NCBI GenBank assembly: GCA_022824225.1
Contig: JAJEAH010000004.1
Span: 1-33,513 of the forward strand
DNA: 33,513 bases
Origin: Chloroflexota bacterium
GTDB lineage: Bacteria > Chloroflexota > UBA11872 > VXOZ01
Reading direction: 5' to 3'
Shown: positions 1 through 8,624 of the stretch, piece by piece
How positions within the stretch are numbered: the first letter of the stretch is position 1
Layout: every line of letters starts with the position of its first letter
Translations under genes and position numbers: made by a program
The notes under the pieces: generated by a model
The model's input: only the letters and a program-made list of their open reading frames with translations
Databases searched by the model: none
Told to the model about the DNA's origin: nothing

Positions 1-272
1 TTCGACAAGCTCAGGGCGAACGGTTGGGCGGCGGTGGGCGTGCCCTTCGACAAGCTCAGGGCGAACGGTTGGGTGGTGGCGGGCGTGCCCTTCGACAAGC
101 TCAGGGCGAACGGCTGGGTGGTGGCGGGCGTGCCCTTCGACAAGCTCAGGGCGAACGGTTGGGCGGCGGTGGGCGTGCCCTTCGACAACCTCAGAGCCTG
201 CCCGTACTGGATACGGGGGCGAACGGCTGGGTGGTGGCGACGGGTGTGCCCTTCGACAAGCTCAGGGCGAAC
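1..272 (+). repeat. 45-bp tandem repeat array, core TTCGACAAGCTCAGGGCGAA
   Basis: Four near-perfect 45-bp units start at 1, 46, 91 and 136. A decayed unit starts at 181 and a partial core at 252. Each unit is a 20-base core followed by a G-rich linker that varies by C/T changes. The array probably continues left of the window. It is open in several frames only because 45 is a multiple of three and the repeat has no stop. No ribosome binding site or non-repeat protein sequence supports a gene, so I treat it as non-coding. Confidence 0.9.
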
Positions 273-335
273 GTCATTCGTGCAGGCAAAATGGTCGTTC
301 GCGCAGACAGAATGGTCGTTCGTGCAGACAAGATG
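273..335 (+). repeat. 21-bp tandem repeat, three units
   Basis: Three 21-bp units start at 273, 294 and 315, each close to GTCGTTCGTGCAGACAGAATG. They directly abut the last 45-bp-type core. In one frame they read as seven-residue repeats (V-V-R-A-D-x-M), but no independent coding evidence was seen. The remaining bases to 447 hold nothing else I recognise. Confidence 0.8.
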
Positions 336-447
336 ATCGTAAACAAGCGCTAAGAGCTGTTGTGGTCAGGACAAGATATTCCCGGCGCTCAGCGTGAAAG
401 CAGCGGCGCAAACCCCCATAGCACAAGAGTGCGAGTGAAACGTAGCG

Positions 448-1701
448 ATGCAGAGATTCCGATCTGAAATGATGATCGTCCTGGTGGAGGAAGTCCGACG
501 CGCCCTCCGCCGCAAGCAGTACCTCATCGTCACGTTCACGCCGGTTGTCATACTGCTGGTATTGGCGGTAGGGGCGCCGGTGGCGCGGAGCTTCCTGGGC
601 GATGACGGCGGCGGCAGCGATAGCGGCGGGCGGGTCATCGCCATCGTCAACCACGCCGAAGACCTGACCTTCGCGGGACAGACCTCTGGCATCGTACGCC
701 TGTTCGACGACCGCCGGGACGCCGTCGCGGCCCTGCAAGCCGGTGACGTGGACGACATCTTCATCGTGCCCGCCGATTTCATCGGCGCCGGACGGGTGGA
801 GTGGCTGCATGCCGAGAGCGGCATCAGCGGCCTGATCGCGAGTGACGAGAGTGAAGTCCGCATGCGGGCGCTGCTCCTGCAGGCCTTGACAACAGCGGAC
901 CTCTCCGCCGCGCGGCTCGAGCGCTTGCGCTATCCCATGAATATCTCGCGCTTCACGGTCTCACCGGCGGGAGACGTTGCCGCGGAGGAAACCGGCCAGA
1001 TCGCCACCTTCTTTTCCGTTCCGTTCCTCTCGGCGTGGATCATGATCATGGTGATCTTCATGGGAAGCGGCAACCTGTTGCAGAGCGTTTCGGAAGAGAA
1101 AGAAAACCGGGTGGTGGAGGTGCTCATCACGTCGGTCTCGCCACTGGCTTTGATAGGGGGCAAAGTGCTGGGCTTGGGCGCTACCGGACTGCTGCAAGTG
1201 GGCATCTGGCTGGTTACCATTGCGCTGACGGTACCGCGCATCGTGAGCGCATTGCCGGCCATGAGCAGCGTGGGGCTGGCGCCGGTGCTGGCCGGGGGAA
1301 TCGTTGTCTTCTTCCTCGCCGGCTATTTCGTCTTTGCCGTGGTGATGGCAGGCATCAGCGCCGCCACGGTTTCCGCGCGCGAGGCATCGTCGTTCTCCAC
1401 CATCGTGCTCATGCCCGCCATCGCGCCGTTGATCCTCAGCGCGCCCATTTCGCTGGCGCCCAGCGGCGTTCTGGCCCGGGTGTTCAGCTTCATTCCCTTC
1501 ACGGCGTCCGCCACCATGATGATCCGGCTGGGCGTGACCGACGTGCCGCCTTGGGAAATCGCGCTGAGCCTCCTGATAACGATAGCGAGCGGCTTTGCGC
1601 TCCTCTGGCTTTCGGCCCGCGTGTTTCGCGCCGGCATTCTGGCCTACGGCCAGCGCATGAGCCTGCGCCGCTTGTGGTTGGCCCTGCGCCACGCCAGTTG
1701 A
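448..1701 (+). CDS. ABC-2 type transporter permease (NatB/YhaP-like)
   Basis: This 417-residue protein is probably the membrane subunit of an ABC-2 exporter; the substrate is unknown. It has one N-terminal membrane segment at about residues 25-45, a soluble outer domain at about 50-185, and five or six hydrophobic segments to the C terminus. After the second membrane segment it carries the SEEKENRVVEVLITSVSP stretch, which is characteristic of NatB-like permeases. The ATG at 448 gives the usual N terminus (an amphipathic stretch, then TM1), but no good Shine-Dalgarno precedes it. The ATPase partner normally lies just upstream; here only repeats lie upstream, so the partner is outside the window or encoded elsewhere. 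Family assignment is firm; function is general. Confidence 0.85.
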   Translation: MQRFRSEMMIVLVEEVRRALRRKQYLIVTFTPVVILLVLAVGAPVARSFLGDDGGGSDSGGRVIAIVNHAEDLTFAGQTSGIVRLFDDRRDAVAALQAGDVDDIFIVPADFIGAGRVEWLHAESGISGLIASDESEVRMRALLLQALTTADLSAARLERLRYPMNISRFTVSPAGDVAAEETGQIATFFSVPFLSAWIMIMVIFMGSGNLLQSVSEEKENRVVEVLITSVSPLALIGGKVLGLGATGLLQVGIWLVTIALTVPRIVSALPAMSSVGLAPVLAGGIVVFFLAGYFVFAVVMAGISAATVSAREASSFSTIVLMPAIAPLILSAPISLAPSGVLARVFSFIPFTASATMMIRLGVTDVPPWEIALSLLITIASGFALLWLSARVFRAGILAYGQRMSLRRLWLALRHAS

Positions 1702-1777
1702 GCTAGCGGGCACGAACGAGACTCCCGGACCTAGGCATTCCGCGCCCCGCCGCGCGCCAGCCTGGGTCTCCGCCCGC

Positions 1778-3070
1778 CTAGCGCAAGCGCAGGTCCGACC
1801 AGACCACGAGCCTGGCGCTATTGCGGGTGTCCCCCTGGGTGGTGAGCGTCAGGTCAAGCGCGCGCCCGGCGTACGCCGCTAAGTCGAGTTGCCGGATAAA
1901 CTCCCGGGCTTCCCCCGCAGCCGTGATGAGAATCTCTCGTTCAGTCACAAGCTCCTGCCCGTCCACGGCTACGGTCATACCCACCGCGATCGGCCCATCG
2001 TCAGGCGTCCACCGGCCCAGGTCCCCGTCGGCCCGCACGGTGAGCAGGGCGTTCGCGGGTATAGTAACGTCCCGCCACGCGACGGTCGTATTGACACTGG
2101 CGCGGAGGACAAGCCGGGGCGTGCCGTCGGCTGCCGTGGCGGGTTCCAGGGCAAAGGTGAGCTGCCTGTCCCACGTCTCCTGGGGCGCGATAGACCCCAC
2201 CGCCTGCTGGCGCAGGGCGTGGAGCAACTGAGGCGCCGCCGGGGCAGACGATGCGGCCCTGGGCGGCGCGGCGGCGTTGGCGTGGACGGCGGGCCGGTGC
2301 AGGCGCGGGTCGCCCCAAGACATGGCCAGGCCCACGAGCGGCAGGACAACCAGCAGCGCGACTATGTGCGGCGGTGATCCCAGCCGGCCGCCCGCGGCCC
2401 GCACCGCCAGCGACGGGATGACAAGCAGCACGACGATGAGGCCCAGCCACCAGAACCACGCGGGCACAATGCCCACGCGGATGCCCTGGAAGCGGTCCGT
2501 GACGGCCCGCGCCGCATCCGCCGCGCCGCGCCCGTAGAGGGGTTGGAAATAGAGGTCGCCGTGGGCGGGATCGCCATCAACGTACAGCTCACCGTGGGCG
2601 AACCCGTCGCTCCAGCACGACCAGGCCAGCGGAGCGGCGCCCAGGTTCGCGGCATCTGCGCCGGTGTCCGCAGGGCGGCGCAGGCGGACGGAATACGTCT
2701 TGCCGTCAGACTCGGCTTGAGAGGGAAAGACGACGTGGACGGTGTAGAAAGGATGGTTGGCCGGCAGGGGCAGCGTCGCCGCCGCGAGCGGCGTTGCCGC
2801 GCCCTGCGCGTCGTGGGCATGAAGCTCAACCGCTACCGCCGCGGCCGCGGTGGTGCGAAACGCCAGGGCGACGCCGCTGAGTCCGGGAGCGCGGCCCGCA
2901 AATGTCTGCGTCATCACATGGCCGGGCGCGATAGGCAACGCCACGTGCAGGCACCGCACCGGGGGATCGTAGGGTATGACGTGGCGCTGGCCGAACACGT
3001 GCCAGCCAAACCCCGCCCACAGCGCCGCCGCCGCCAGAATGCCAAGTAGGATGAGAAGGCGATGCAGCAT
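1778..3070 (-). CDS. Unrecognised membrane protein with two soluble beta-rich domains
   Basis: I do not recognise a named family. The start at 3070 gives 430 residues. Visible parts are an N-terminal membrane segment at about 3-28, a beta-rich soluble region at about 40-190, two hydrophobic segments at about 200-225 and 234-252, and a second hydrophilic, probably beta-rich domain at about 300-430. The reading frame stays open upstream, but that part overlaps the preceding gene and has atypical composition. The ATG at 3070 follows the TGA of the upstream gene by one base (TGA-G-ATG), so translational coupling is likely. The coupling suggests a role with the GT-C-like protein in envelope glycan or polymer metabolism; this is inference only. 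Confidence 0.7.
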   Translation of the reverse strand: MLHRLLILLGILAAAALWAGFGWHVFGQRHVIPYDPPVRCLHVALPIAPGHVMTQTFAGRAPGLSGVALAFRTTAAAAVAVELHAHDAQGAATPLAAATLPLPANHPFYTVHVVFPSQAESDGKTYSVRLRRPADTGADAANLGAAPLAWSCWSDGFAHGELYVDGDPAHGDLYFQPLYGRGAADAARAVTDRFQGIRVGIVPAWFWWLGLIVVLLVIPSLAVRAAGGRLGSPPHIVALLVVLPLVGLAMSWGDPRLHRPAVHANAAAPPRAASSAPAAPQLLHALRQQAVGSIAPQETWDRQLTFALEPATAADGTPRLVLRASVNTTVAWRDVTIPANALLTVRADGDLGRWTPDDGPIAVGMTVAVDGQELVTEREILITAAGEAREFIRQLDLAAYAGRALDLTLTTQGDTRNSARLVVWSDLRLR

Positions 3071-3071
3071 C

Positions 3072-4475
3072 TCAGAGATAGTACGCCGGTACCGTGTACG
3101 CAAAGAGACCGATGAGGTTGAGCACGAATAGGAAAGCAAGGGCGGCCCCCTGGGCCAAGGGCCGGAGCGTCTTGCCCAGCGGGAGCGCGGCAAAGCCGAG
3201 CATGATGAGCAGCGCAATCGGCACGATGGCCGGGAAGAGATAGCGGCCCTGTGTGGCGAAAGACGTGGCCCAAGACTGCCAGAACACCAAGGCCGTCATA
3301 CCCAGCGCCAGCAAGCCGAGCAGGACCAGGGCCGCCGGCTGAAAGGCTTCAAAGCGCCGCTGCCGCCATTGGGCCACCGCCCTCGAGCGACCGGCGCCTA
3401 TGAGCCAGCGCCCACCACCCCACGCCAGGCCCAGCGCGGCGGTGAGTGAAAACGCGCCCAGCAGCGCGTAATACGGCCAGAGAAAGTAGACTTCCAACTG
3501 CCCAAACGCGCCCCAGAACGTGCGAAAGACGAGGTACGGCGTGTCGCCCCGCAGGACGTCCAGCAACGAGAGGCCGTCCTCGCGCGGGGTGGTGCGCAGC
3601 GGGGCCAGGGCGCGCCACGCCGTCAGGTTGGCCTGAATGCCGATGGGATCGCCGGTCTGAAGGTAGCTGCGCACGAACCACCAGCCGGAGACCGCCGCGG
3701 CAACCCCACCGGCGGTGAAGAGCCGCGCCAACGCGTAGCCCACGCTGCCCCGCAGCGACAATCCCGCGACCAACAGCGCGAACGGCAGGATGACGTATCC
3801 ATTCAGCCGGCCCAACAGCACCAAGCCCAGGGCCAGCCCCAGCCAGGCGGCGCGGGAGAACGTCCAGCCATGCCGCCAGCCGGCGAGGAGCAAGTAGAGG
3901 CTCCAACTGCTCACCGCCATGGTGTAGGCGTCTTGGTTCACGTACGCGCCGGTGAGGCTAACCTGCGGAATCAACACCAGCAGCAGCGCCGCGCCCAACG
4001 CGACGTTGGGACGATCCGGCACGAGCAGCCGCCCGGTGCGGTAGGCGAGATAGACCGTAATCAGCACGCAGAGCGCGGACACCAGGCGCGCGGCGTACAG
4101 GGGCGCGTAGGGTTCGCCGCCGGGAGCGATACGCATGGCAAGGGCCGCCAGGACGTAGTTGAAGCCGGGCACCGAAGCATACGAGATGAACGCCTCCTCC
4201 CGGTTCACGACATACCCGTACATGTCGCCGTCGGGCGCGAACACGGGCAACCGGCCGTTGGTGTAGATGAAGTGGGCGACGCGGTAGTGCTCGGCTTCAT
4301 CCGGGCCTTTGTCAAAGGGCACGACCGTAGTCCACAGCAGCAGTAACGCCAGGGCCGCGCCGAGGAGCAGCGCCAGGGCGCGGAAATCGTGCACCGGAGC
4401 CGTTGGCGGGGTGAGCGCGGCGTCCCCGGGTTCGGGCGGATGCGCCGTATTCGGGTGTGCTGAATTGGCGCCCAT
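3072..4475 (-). CDS. Polytopic GT-C/DUF2142-like membrane protein (putative glycosyltransferase)
   Basis: This 467-residue protein has about ten to twelve hydrophobic segments. After the first membrane segment it has GPDEAEH (residues 57-63), where the acidic pair sits at the start of the first outer loop. That is the layout of GT-C lipid-linked-sugar transferases and DUF2142 proteins. A VNQDAY motif further on also fits DUF2142 members. GT-C enzymes move sugars from polyprenyl-phosphate donors on the outer membrane face; donor and acceptor cannot be told here. The first 30 residues are Pro/Ala-rich, and a later start such as the region before FRALALLL is possible. It is the first gene of a two-gene minus-strand unit with the membrane protein at 1778-3070. 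Confidence 0.7.
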   Translation of the reverse strand: MGANSAHPNTAHPPEPGDAALTPPTAPVHDFRALALLLGAALALLLLWTTVVPFDKGPDEAEHYRVAHFIYTNGRLPVFAPDGDMYGYVVNREEAFISYASVPGFNYVLAALAMRIAPGGEPYAPLYAARLVSALCVLITVYLAYRTGRLLVPDRPNVALGAALLLVLIPQVSLTGAYVNQDAYTMAVSSWSLYLLLAGWRHGWTFSRAAWLGLALGLVLLGRLNGYVILPFALLVAGLSLRGSVGYALARLFTAGGVAAAVSGWWFVRSYLQTGDPIGIQANLTAWRALAPLRTTPREDGLSLLDVLRGDTPYLVFRTFWGAFGQLEVYFLWPYYALLGAFSLTAALGLAWGGGRWLIGAGRSRAVAQWRQRRFEAFQPAALVLLGLLALGMTALVFWQSWATSFATQGRYLFPAIVPIALLIMLGFAALPLGKTLRPLAQGAALAFLFVLNLIGLFAYTVPAYYL

Positions 4476-4601
4476 GCGCGCGTTGCCTCTACGACGGTGT
4501 CTTGCGTACCACTGCTCTCATTATAGGCACTCACGCTGTGGCCCGGCGCATACGCGCCCAGCGCCCGACGCGTGCCCGTCCGCGGCCCGACGCCGCGGCT
4601 C

Positions 4602-6575
4602 TCAGCGGGTCGCCGGTGCGCGGGCACGCCGGTGAACGTGGACCATGAGCACGGCGATGTCCGCCGGTGTGACGCCGGCGATGCGTGCGGCTTGGCCGAT
4701 GGTGCGCGGCCGAAACTGCCCCAGCTTTTGACGCGCTTCCTCCCGCAGCGATGGCAGTTCTGCGTAGTCCACGTCCGCGGGCAGCGTCATGGCTTCCATG
4801 CGCGCCATCTTGCGCACCTGCGACTGCTGGCGCTCCACGTAGCCCGCGTAGCGCGCTTCCAATTCGATTTGCTCCACCGCCTCCGTATCGAGCCCGTCTG
4901 TCGATTCGCCCATGAGCGCGGCAACATCGGCGTAACGGGCGTGGGGGCGCTGCAACAGGCTGAGCGCCTTGGTCTGGCTGCTCAGCGGCTGCACGCCGGC
5001 CTCCTCCAGCGCCCTGTTTGTGCGGGGCGACGGAGCAATCCAGCGCTCGCGCAAGCGACCCAACGCGCGTTCGATGTGCTCGCGCTTTGCCGCCACGCGG
5101 GCAAAGCGCTCTGCCCCGATCAAGCCAATCTCGTAGCCCAGCGGCGTCAGGCGCAAGTCAGCATTGTCGTGCCGCAGCAGCAAGCGGAATTCGGCCCGCG
5201 ACGTGAACAGGCGGTACGGCTCGCGGTGTTCCTGGCTCACCAGGTCGTCCAGCATCACGCCGATGTAGGCCTGGTCGCGGCCCAAGACGACGGGCGGTTT
5301 GCCCTGCGCGCGCCGCGCGGCGTTGATGCCGCCGATAAGCCCTTGCGCCGCCGCTTCTTCATAGCCCGAGGTGCCGTTGATCTGTCCGGCAAAGTAAAGC
5401 CCGGCCACCGACTTGGCCTCTAACGTCACCTGGGTCTGGTCGGTGATCACGTGGTCGTACTCCACGGCGTAACCGTGGCGGACGATCTCCGCCTGGCGCA
5501 GCGCGGGCACGGTGCGCAACATGTCCGCCTGCACGTCTTCAGGCAGGCTGGTGTTCGCGCCCTGCACGTAGACCTCATGGGTGGTGAAGCCCTCAGGTTC
5601 CAGAAAGAGCTGGTGCGCGTCCTTGTGGGCAAACCGCACGATCTTGTCCTCGATGGAGGGGCAGTAGCGCGGCCCGGCGCCGGAAATGGCGCCATTGAAC
5701 ATGGGCGCGCGGTGCAGGTTGGCGCGAATGACGGCGTGCGTTGCCGGATTGGTGCGCACGAGATAGCAGACCATCTGTTGCCGCCAGGGCGTAACGACCT
5801 GATAGGGGTAGACCGGATCGGGTTGCGATTGCAGGATTTCGGCCTCCGGCACCGGCGCAAAGGAGAAGCGCAGCGGTTGCGCCGAGCCGGGTTGGGGGGT
5901 AGTGCGGGCGAAGTCGATGCTCTCGGCCAGGACGCGGGGCGGCGTGCCGGTCTTCAAGCGGCGCAGGCGAAAACCCAGGCGGCGCAGCGCACCGGAGAGT
6001 CCCTGAGCCGGCGCTTCCCCGGCGCGGCCGCCGCCGACGCGTTTCTCGCCCGTGATTAGCATGCCCTGCAGAAACGTGCCGGTGGTGAGCACCACGGTCT
6101 GCCCTTGGAACGTCCGGCCGGATTGCGTGCACACGCCGGTCACACGGCGGCCGGGTTTGGTTTCTGCCGTAGTGAGGTCTTCCACCAGGCCGTCGTGAAT
6201 GGTGAGTCCCGGCTGCCGCTCGAGCGTGCGCCGCATGGCGTCGGCGTAGAGGTGCTTGTCGCACTGGGCGCGCAGCGCCTGCACCGCCGGGCCTTTGCTG
6301 CTGTTGAGCAAGCGAATCTGTAGCAAGGTGCGGTCGGTGTTCCGGCCCATCTCGCCGCCCAGGGCGTCGATTTCCCGCACCAGGTGGCCTTTGGCGGGCC
6401 CGCCGATGGAGGGATTGCACGGCATGAAGGCGATGCGGTCGCGGTCGCCGGTGACGACGAGGGTGCGGCAGCCCATGCGGGCCGCGGCCAGCGCCGCTTC
6501 GCAACCGGCATGACCGGCCCCCACGACGATGACGTCATACGGAGTCGTCTGCGATTCGTTCATGGTTGCGCTCAT
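4602..6575 (-). CDS. mnmG: tRNA uridine-5-carboxymethylaminomethyl(34) synthesis enzyme MnmG
   Basis: MnmG works with MnmE to add the carboxymethylaminomethyl group to the wobble uridine of certain tRNAs, using FAD and methylenetetrahydrofolate. The 657 residues match the usual 620-660. Family motifs seen: FAD-binding GAGHAG (19-24), MPCNPSIGG with its conserved cysteine (51-59), the KGPAVQALRAQCDK stretch, GPRYCPSIEDKI with the second conserved cysteine, and GYEEAAAQGLIGGINAA. An alternative ATG lies four codons downstream (6563); both are plausible. MnmE is not in the window. The gene stands alone, bounded by the GT-C gene downstream and a repeat cluster upstream. Confidence 0.97.
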   Translation of the reverse strand: MSATMNESQTTPYDVIVVGAGHAGCEAALAAARMGCRTLVVTGDRDRIAFMPCNPSIGGPAKGHLVREIDALGGEMGRNTDRTLLQIRLLNSSKGPAVQALRAQCDKHLYADAMRRTLERQPGLTIHDGLVEDLTTAETKPGRRVTGVCTQSGRTFQGQTVVLTTGTFLQGMLITGEKRVGGGRAGEAPAQGLSGALRRLGFRLRRLKTGTPPRVLAESIDFARTTPQPGSAQPLRFSFAPVPEAEILQSQPDPVYPYQVVTPWRQQMVCYLVRTNPATHAVIRANLHRAPMFNGAISGAGPRYCPSIEDKIVRFAHKDAHQLFLEPEGFTTHEVYVQGANTSLPEDVQADMLRTVPALRQAEIVRHGYAVEYDHVITDQTQVTLEAKSVAGLYFAGQINGTSGYEEAAAQGLIGGINAARRAQGKPPVVLGRDQAYIGVMLDDLVSQEHREPYRLFTSRAEFRLLLRHDNADLRLTPLGYEIGLIGAERFARVAAKREHIERALGRLRERWIAPSPRTNRALEEAGVQPLSSQTKALSLLQRPHARYADVAALMGESTDGLDTEAVEQIELEARYAGYVERQQSQVRKMARMEAMTLPADVDYAELPSLREEARQKLGQFRPRTIGQAARIAGVTPADIAVLMVHVHRRARAPATR

Positions 6576-6785
6576 GTGTTTAGCTGGCGCTGCGCGTCCT
6601 CAGTGTGCCGCCGTCCCAGCAAGAATCTTGGCACGCCGTGATTGCCCATCTCCTACGAGCATAGAGGACGAGCAGGCAAGGAAACAAGGCGGGCTTGCCT
6701 GGCGCGGCGACGGACCCGCGGCGGGTCAGGTTGAGGAAAAACGGCCCGCGCTGATGGTCTCAGAGCGGCGCATCCCCACCCCAAC
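6576..6785. other. Intergenic region between mnmG and the repeat array
   Basis: No gene is supported here. It is the upstream region of mnmG on the minus strand and grades into the repeat array at 6786. I see no convincing -10/-35 pair or riboswitch. Confidence 0.5.
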
Positions 6786-6900
6786 CGTTCGCCCTGAGCC
6801 GGTCGAAGGGCCAACCCACCGCCCCAACTGCTCGCCCTGAGCCGGTCGAAGGGCACACCCACCACCCCAGCCGTTCGCCCTGAGCCTGTCGAAGGGCGCC
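6786..6900 (-). repeat. 43-bp tandem repeats, inverted relative of the array at 1-272
   Basis: Three cores of the form GTTCGCCCTGAGCCGGTCGA start at 6787, 6830 and 6873. They are the reverse complement of the core at 1-272. The linker has the same C/A-rich composition but is two bases shorter, giving a period of 43. It sits just downstream of thiE (end 6922, minus strand). The sequence GCCCT...AGGGC in each core can form a five-base stem. Confidence 0.85.
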
Positions 6901-6921
6901 CCGGCTGCGGCGCCCATGGGC

Positions 6922-7560
6922 CTATTCCCCCACAATAGCGCGCAGTTCCCGCGCGGCGGCGGCTACGTCGGGCGCAGCCACCACCGACGAGACCACCGCG
7001 ATGCCGTCCGCGCCCGCCGCAAGCACGGCCGCCGCATTCTGCGCCGTAATGCCGCCGATACCCACCAGCGGCACGTGGGGCGCGGCCTGCCGGAGCGTGC
7101 GGACCATTGCGGGACCCACGGGAGGTCCGGCATCGCGCTTGGTGTGGGTCGCGTACATAGGGCCAACTCCCAGGTAGTCCGGTTTGGCCGGAAGCGCGGC
7201 CTGCAATTCAGGGATGTTCCCCGCGGACATGCCGATGATGGCGTGCTCTCCCAGAATCTCACGGGCCGCGGCGGGGGGCAGGTCGTCGTGGCCGAGGTGC
7301 ACGCCGTCCGCACCCGCGGCGCGGGCCGCGTCCACGCGGTCGTTCACGATGCACGGGATGCCCGCAGCGCGGCAAAGTTCGGCAACGGCTTGGGCCGTTG
7401 CCAGAAAGGCGCGGTCGGTGGACTGCTTATCGCGCAGTTGGAGCATGGTCGCGCCGCCGGCAATAGCCCAGCGGGCTACGTCCACCACCGGCCGGCCGCC
7501 GGCAACGGCCGGATCCAGCACAACATAGAGGCGCAGGGCGCGGGAGAGGGATCGTGTCAT
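6922..7560 (-). CDS. thiE: Thiamine-phosphate synthase
   Basis: ThiE joins the pyrimidine diphosphate (HMP-PP) with the thiazole phosphate to make thiamine phosphate in the cytoplasm. The 212 residues and TIM-barrel layout are standard. Motifs seen: QLRDK (41-45) for the diphosphate, VNDR (72-75), GVHLGHDDLP (86-95), GVGPMYATHTK (131-141) with the conserved Thr-x-Thr-Lys, and GIGGI near the C terminus. No other thi gene is adjacent. I searched the leader (7561-7800, minus strand) for the conserved TPP riboswitch blocks and found none. It is transcribed divergently from parA. Confidence 0.95.
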   Translation of the reverse strand: MTRSLSRALRLYVVLDPAVAGGRPVVDVARWAIAGGATMLQLRDKQSTDRAFLATAQAVAELCRAAGIPCIVNDRVDAARAAGADGVHLGHDDLPPAAAREILGEHAIIGMSAGNIPELQAALPAKPDYLGVGPMYATHTKRDAGPPVGPAMVRTLRQAAPHVPLVGIGGITAQNAAAVLAAGADGIAVVSSVVAAPDVAAAARELRAIVGE

Positions 7561-7783
7561 GGTGTGGAATGGCGGCTTGCGGGACCGGCGTGCCGTAGGC
7601 TCACGCTGGCGGGCTTCGTGCGCGCTACTGGGCGCCGGGACAACGCGGCGCGAGAGCAGGCTGCGCGCCCGTTTCGGCGCACCCCCGCCGGGTTGGGCCG
7701 CTAAGAATCGAGCTCCGCATATTGCGCTGCCGCCGCGATATCTACAAGAATGTCAGTCAATCGGTTATTTGTGGGGGTATAGG

Positions 7784-7792
7784 TGGTATGAT
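7784..7792 (+). promoter_or_regulatory. Extended -10 promoter for parA-ftsZ
   Basis: TGGTATGAT has the extended -10 form (TG-n-TATGAT). It lies 25 bases before the ATG at 7818 and in the AT-richest part of the gap. The sequence around 7764-7769 (GTTATT) is a poor -35 match, as is common for extended -10 promoters. Assigned by pattern only. Confidence 0.5.
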
Positions 7793-7817
7793 ACACTACT
7801 GGGATGGAGCGCACTCC

Positions 7818-8624
7818 ATGTCCCTGGCAAGCAGCAAAGCGGAAGTAATGGCTCTCGTTATCGCCTGCGCAAACCAAAAGGGTGGTGTTGGCAAGACGAC
7901 GACGACTGCGAATTTGGGTGCCACGCTCGCGCAGATGGGCAAGCGCATACTGGCGATAGACATGGATGCACAAGCTAATCTGACCGCCCACTTCGGTCTG
8001 GAGCGAGAGCTCGAGTCCACGGTCGCCGGCGCGTTGCGGGACCGCGAGGGCGAACTACCCGTCTACCGGGTGGAAGACGACGCGGGCATGGTGATCGACA
8101 TTGTGCCGGCGTCGCTGGAGTTGGCCAGCGTCGAATTCCAGCTCGCCGCCGTTATCGGCCGCGAGTTGCGCTTGCGGGACCGGCTGGAACGCGTGCGCGA
8201 CAACTATGACTTCGTCCTAATCGACACACCCCCTTCTCTTGGTCTGCTCACGGTCAATGCGCTCGTGGCCGCGGACTGTGTCATAATCCCAACTGAGGCG
8301 CGGTTCTTCTCATTGCAGGGCCTGTACATGTTGCAGGAGACCATCTCCGAAGCGTCGGCCCTTAATCCTGGTATTGAAATCTTGGGGGTATTGCTGAGCA
8401 AGTACGACCGCAGATTGCGGGAGGAAAAAGCCGTCTGGCAATACCTGCACGAACGCTGGGGGGACCGGGTATTCGAGACGGAGATTGGCATTAACAGCAA
8501 GATTTTGGAAGCGGCGTCTGCGGGGGTTCCCGTTAGCGCGTATACTGGCGGCAAGAAAGCCACCACTGCATATCAGTTGCTAGCCAGAGAGGTATTAGAC
8601 CGTGTCGAAGCGGCCCGGCTTTGA
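7818..8624 (+). CDS. parA: ParA/Soj-family ATPase
   Basis: This 268-residue ParA-type ATPase belongs to a family that positions chromosomes or other cargo by ATP-driven dimerisation on DNA. It has the deviant Walker A KGGVGKTTT (residues 21-29), the Walker A' DMDAQANLT stretch and Walker B VLIDTPPS. The start is taken at 7818, preceded at a workable distance by GGAG; the ATG at 7848 (MALVIACANQKGG) also gives a normal ParA N terminus. The end overlaps ftsZ by 23 bases and there is no parB beside it. Both facts suggest a division-related role (compare MipZ, a ParA relative that positions FtsZ), but Soj-like segregation is equally possible from sequence alone. Confidence 0.9.
   Translation: MSLASSKAEVMALVIACANQKGGVGKTTTTANLGATLAQMGKRILAIDMDAQANLTAHFGLERELESTVAGALRDREGELPVYRVEDDAGMVIDIVPASLELASVEFQLAAVIGRELRLRDRLERVRDNYDFVLIDTPPSLGLLTVNALVAADCVIIPTEARFFSLQGLYMLQETISEASALNPGIEILGVLLSKYDRRLREEKAVWQYLHERWGDRVFETEIGINSKILEAASAGVPVSAYTGGKKATTAYQLLAREVLDRVEAARL

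Noticed and set aside
24-353. Open frames over the 45-bp array reading as G-G-G-G-R-A-L-R-Q-A-Q-G-E-R repeats
   Set aside because: The frame is open only because the repeat period is a multiple of three and the unit lacks stops. Neither a ribosome site nor unique protein sequence is present, and several frames are equally open.
4572-5423. Open frames antisense to mnmG (also 5451-6059)
   Set aside because: They are shadows of the well-supported mnmG coding frame with no motif of their own.
7561-7800. TPP riboswitch upstream of thiE
   Set aside because: The conserved blocks (CTGAGA and the downstream ACCTGATC/GCGTAGGGA-type stretch) were not found on the minus strand.
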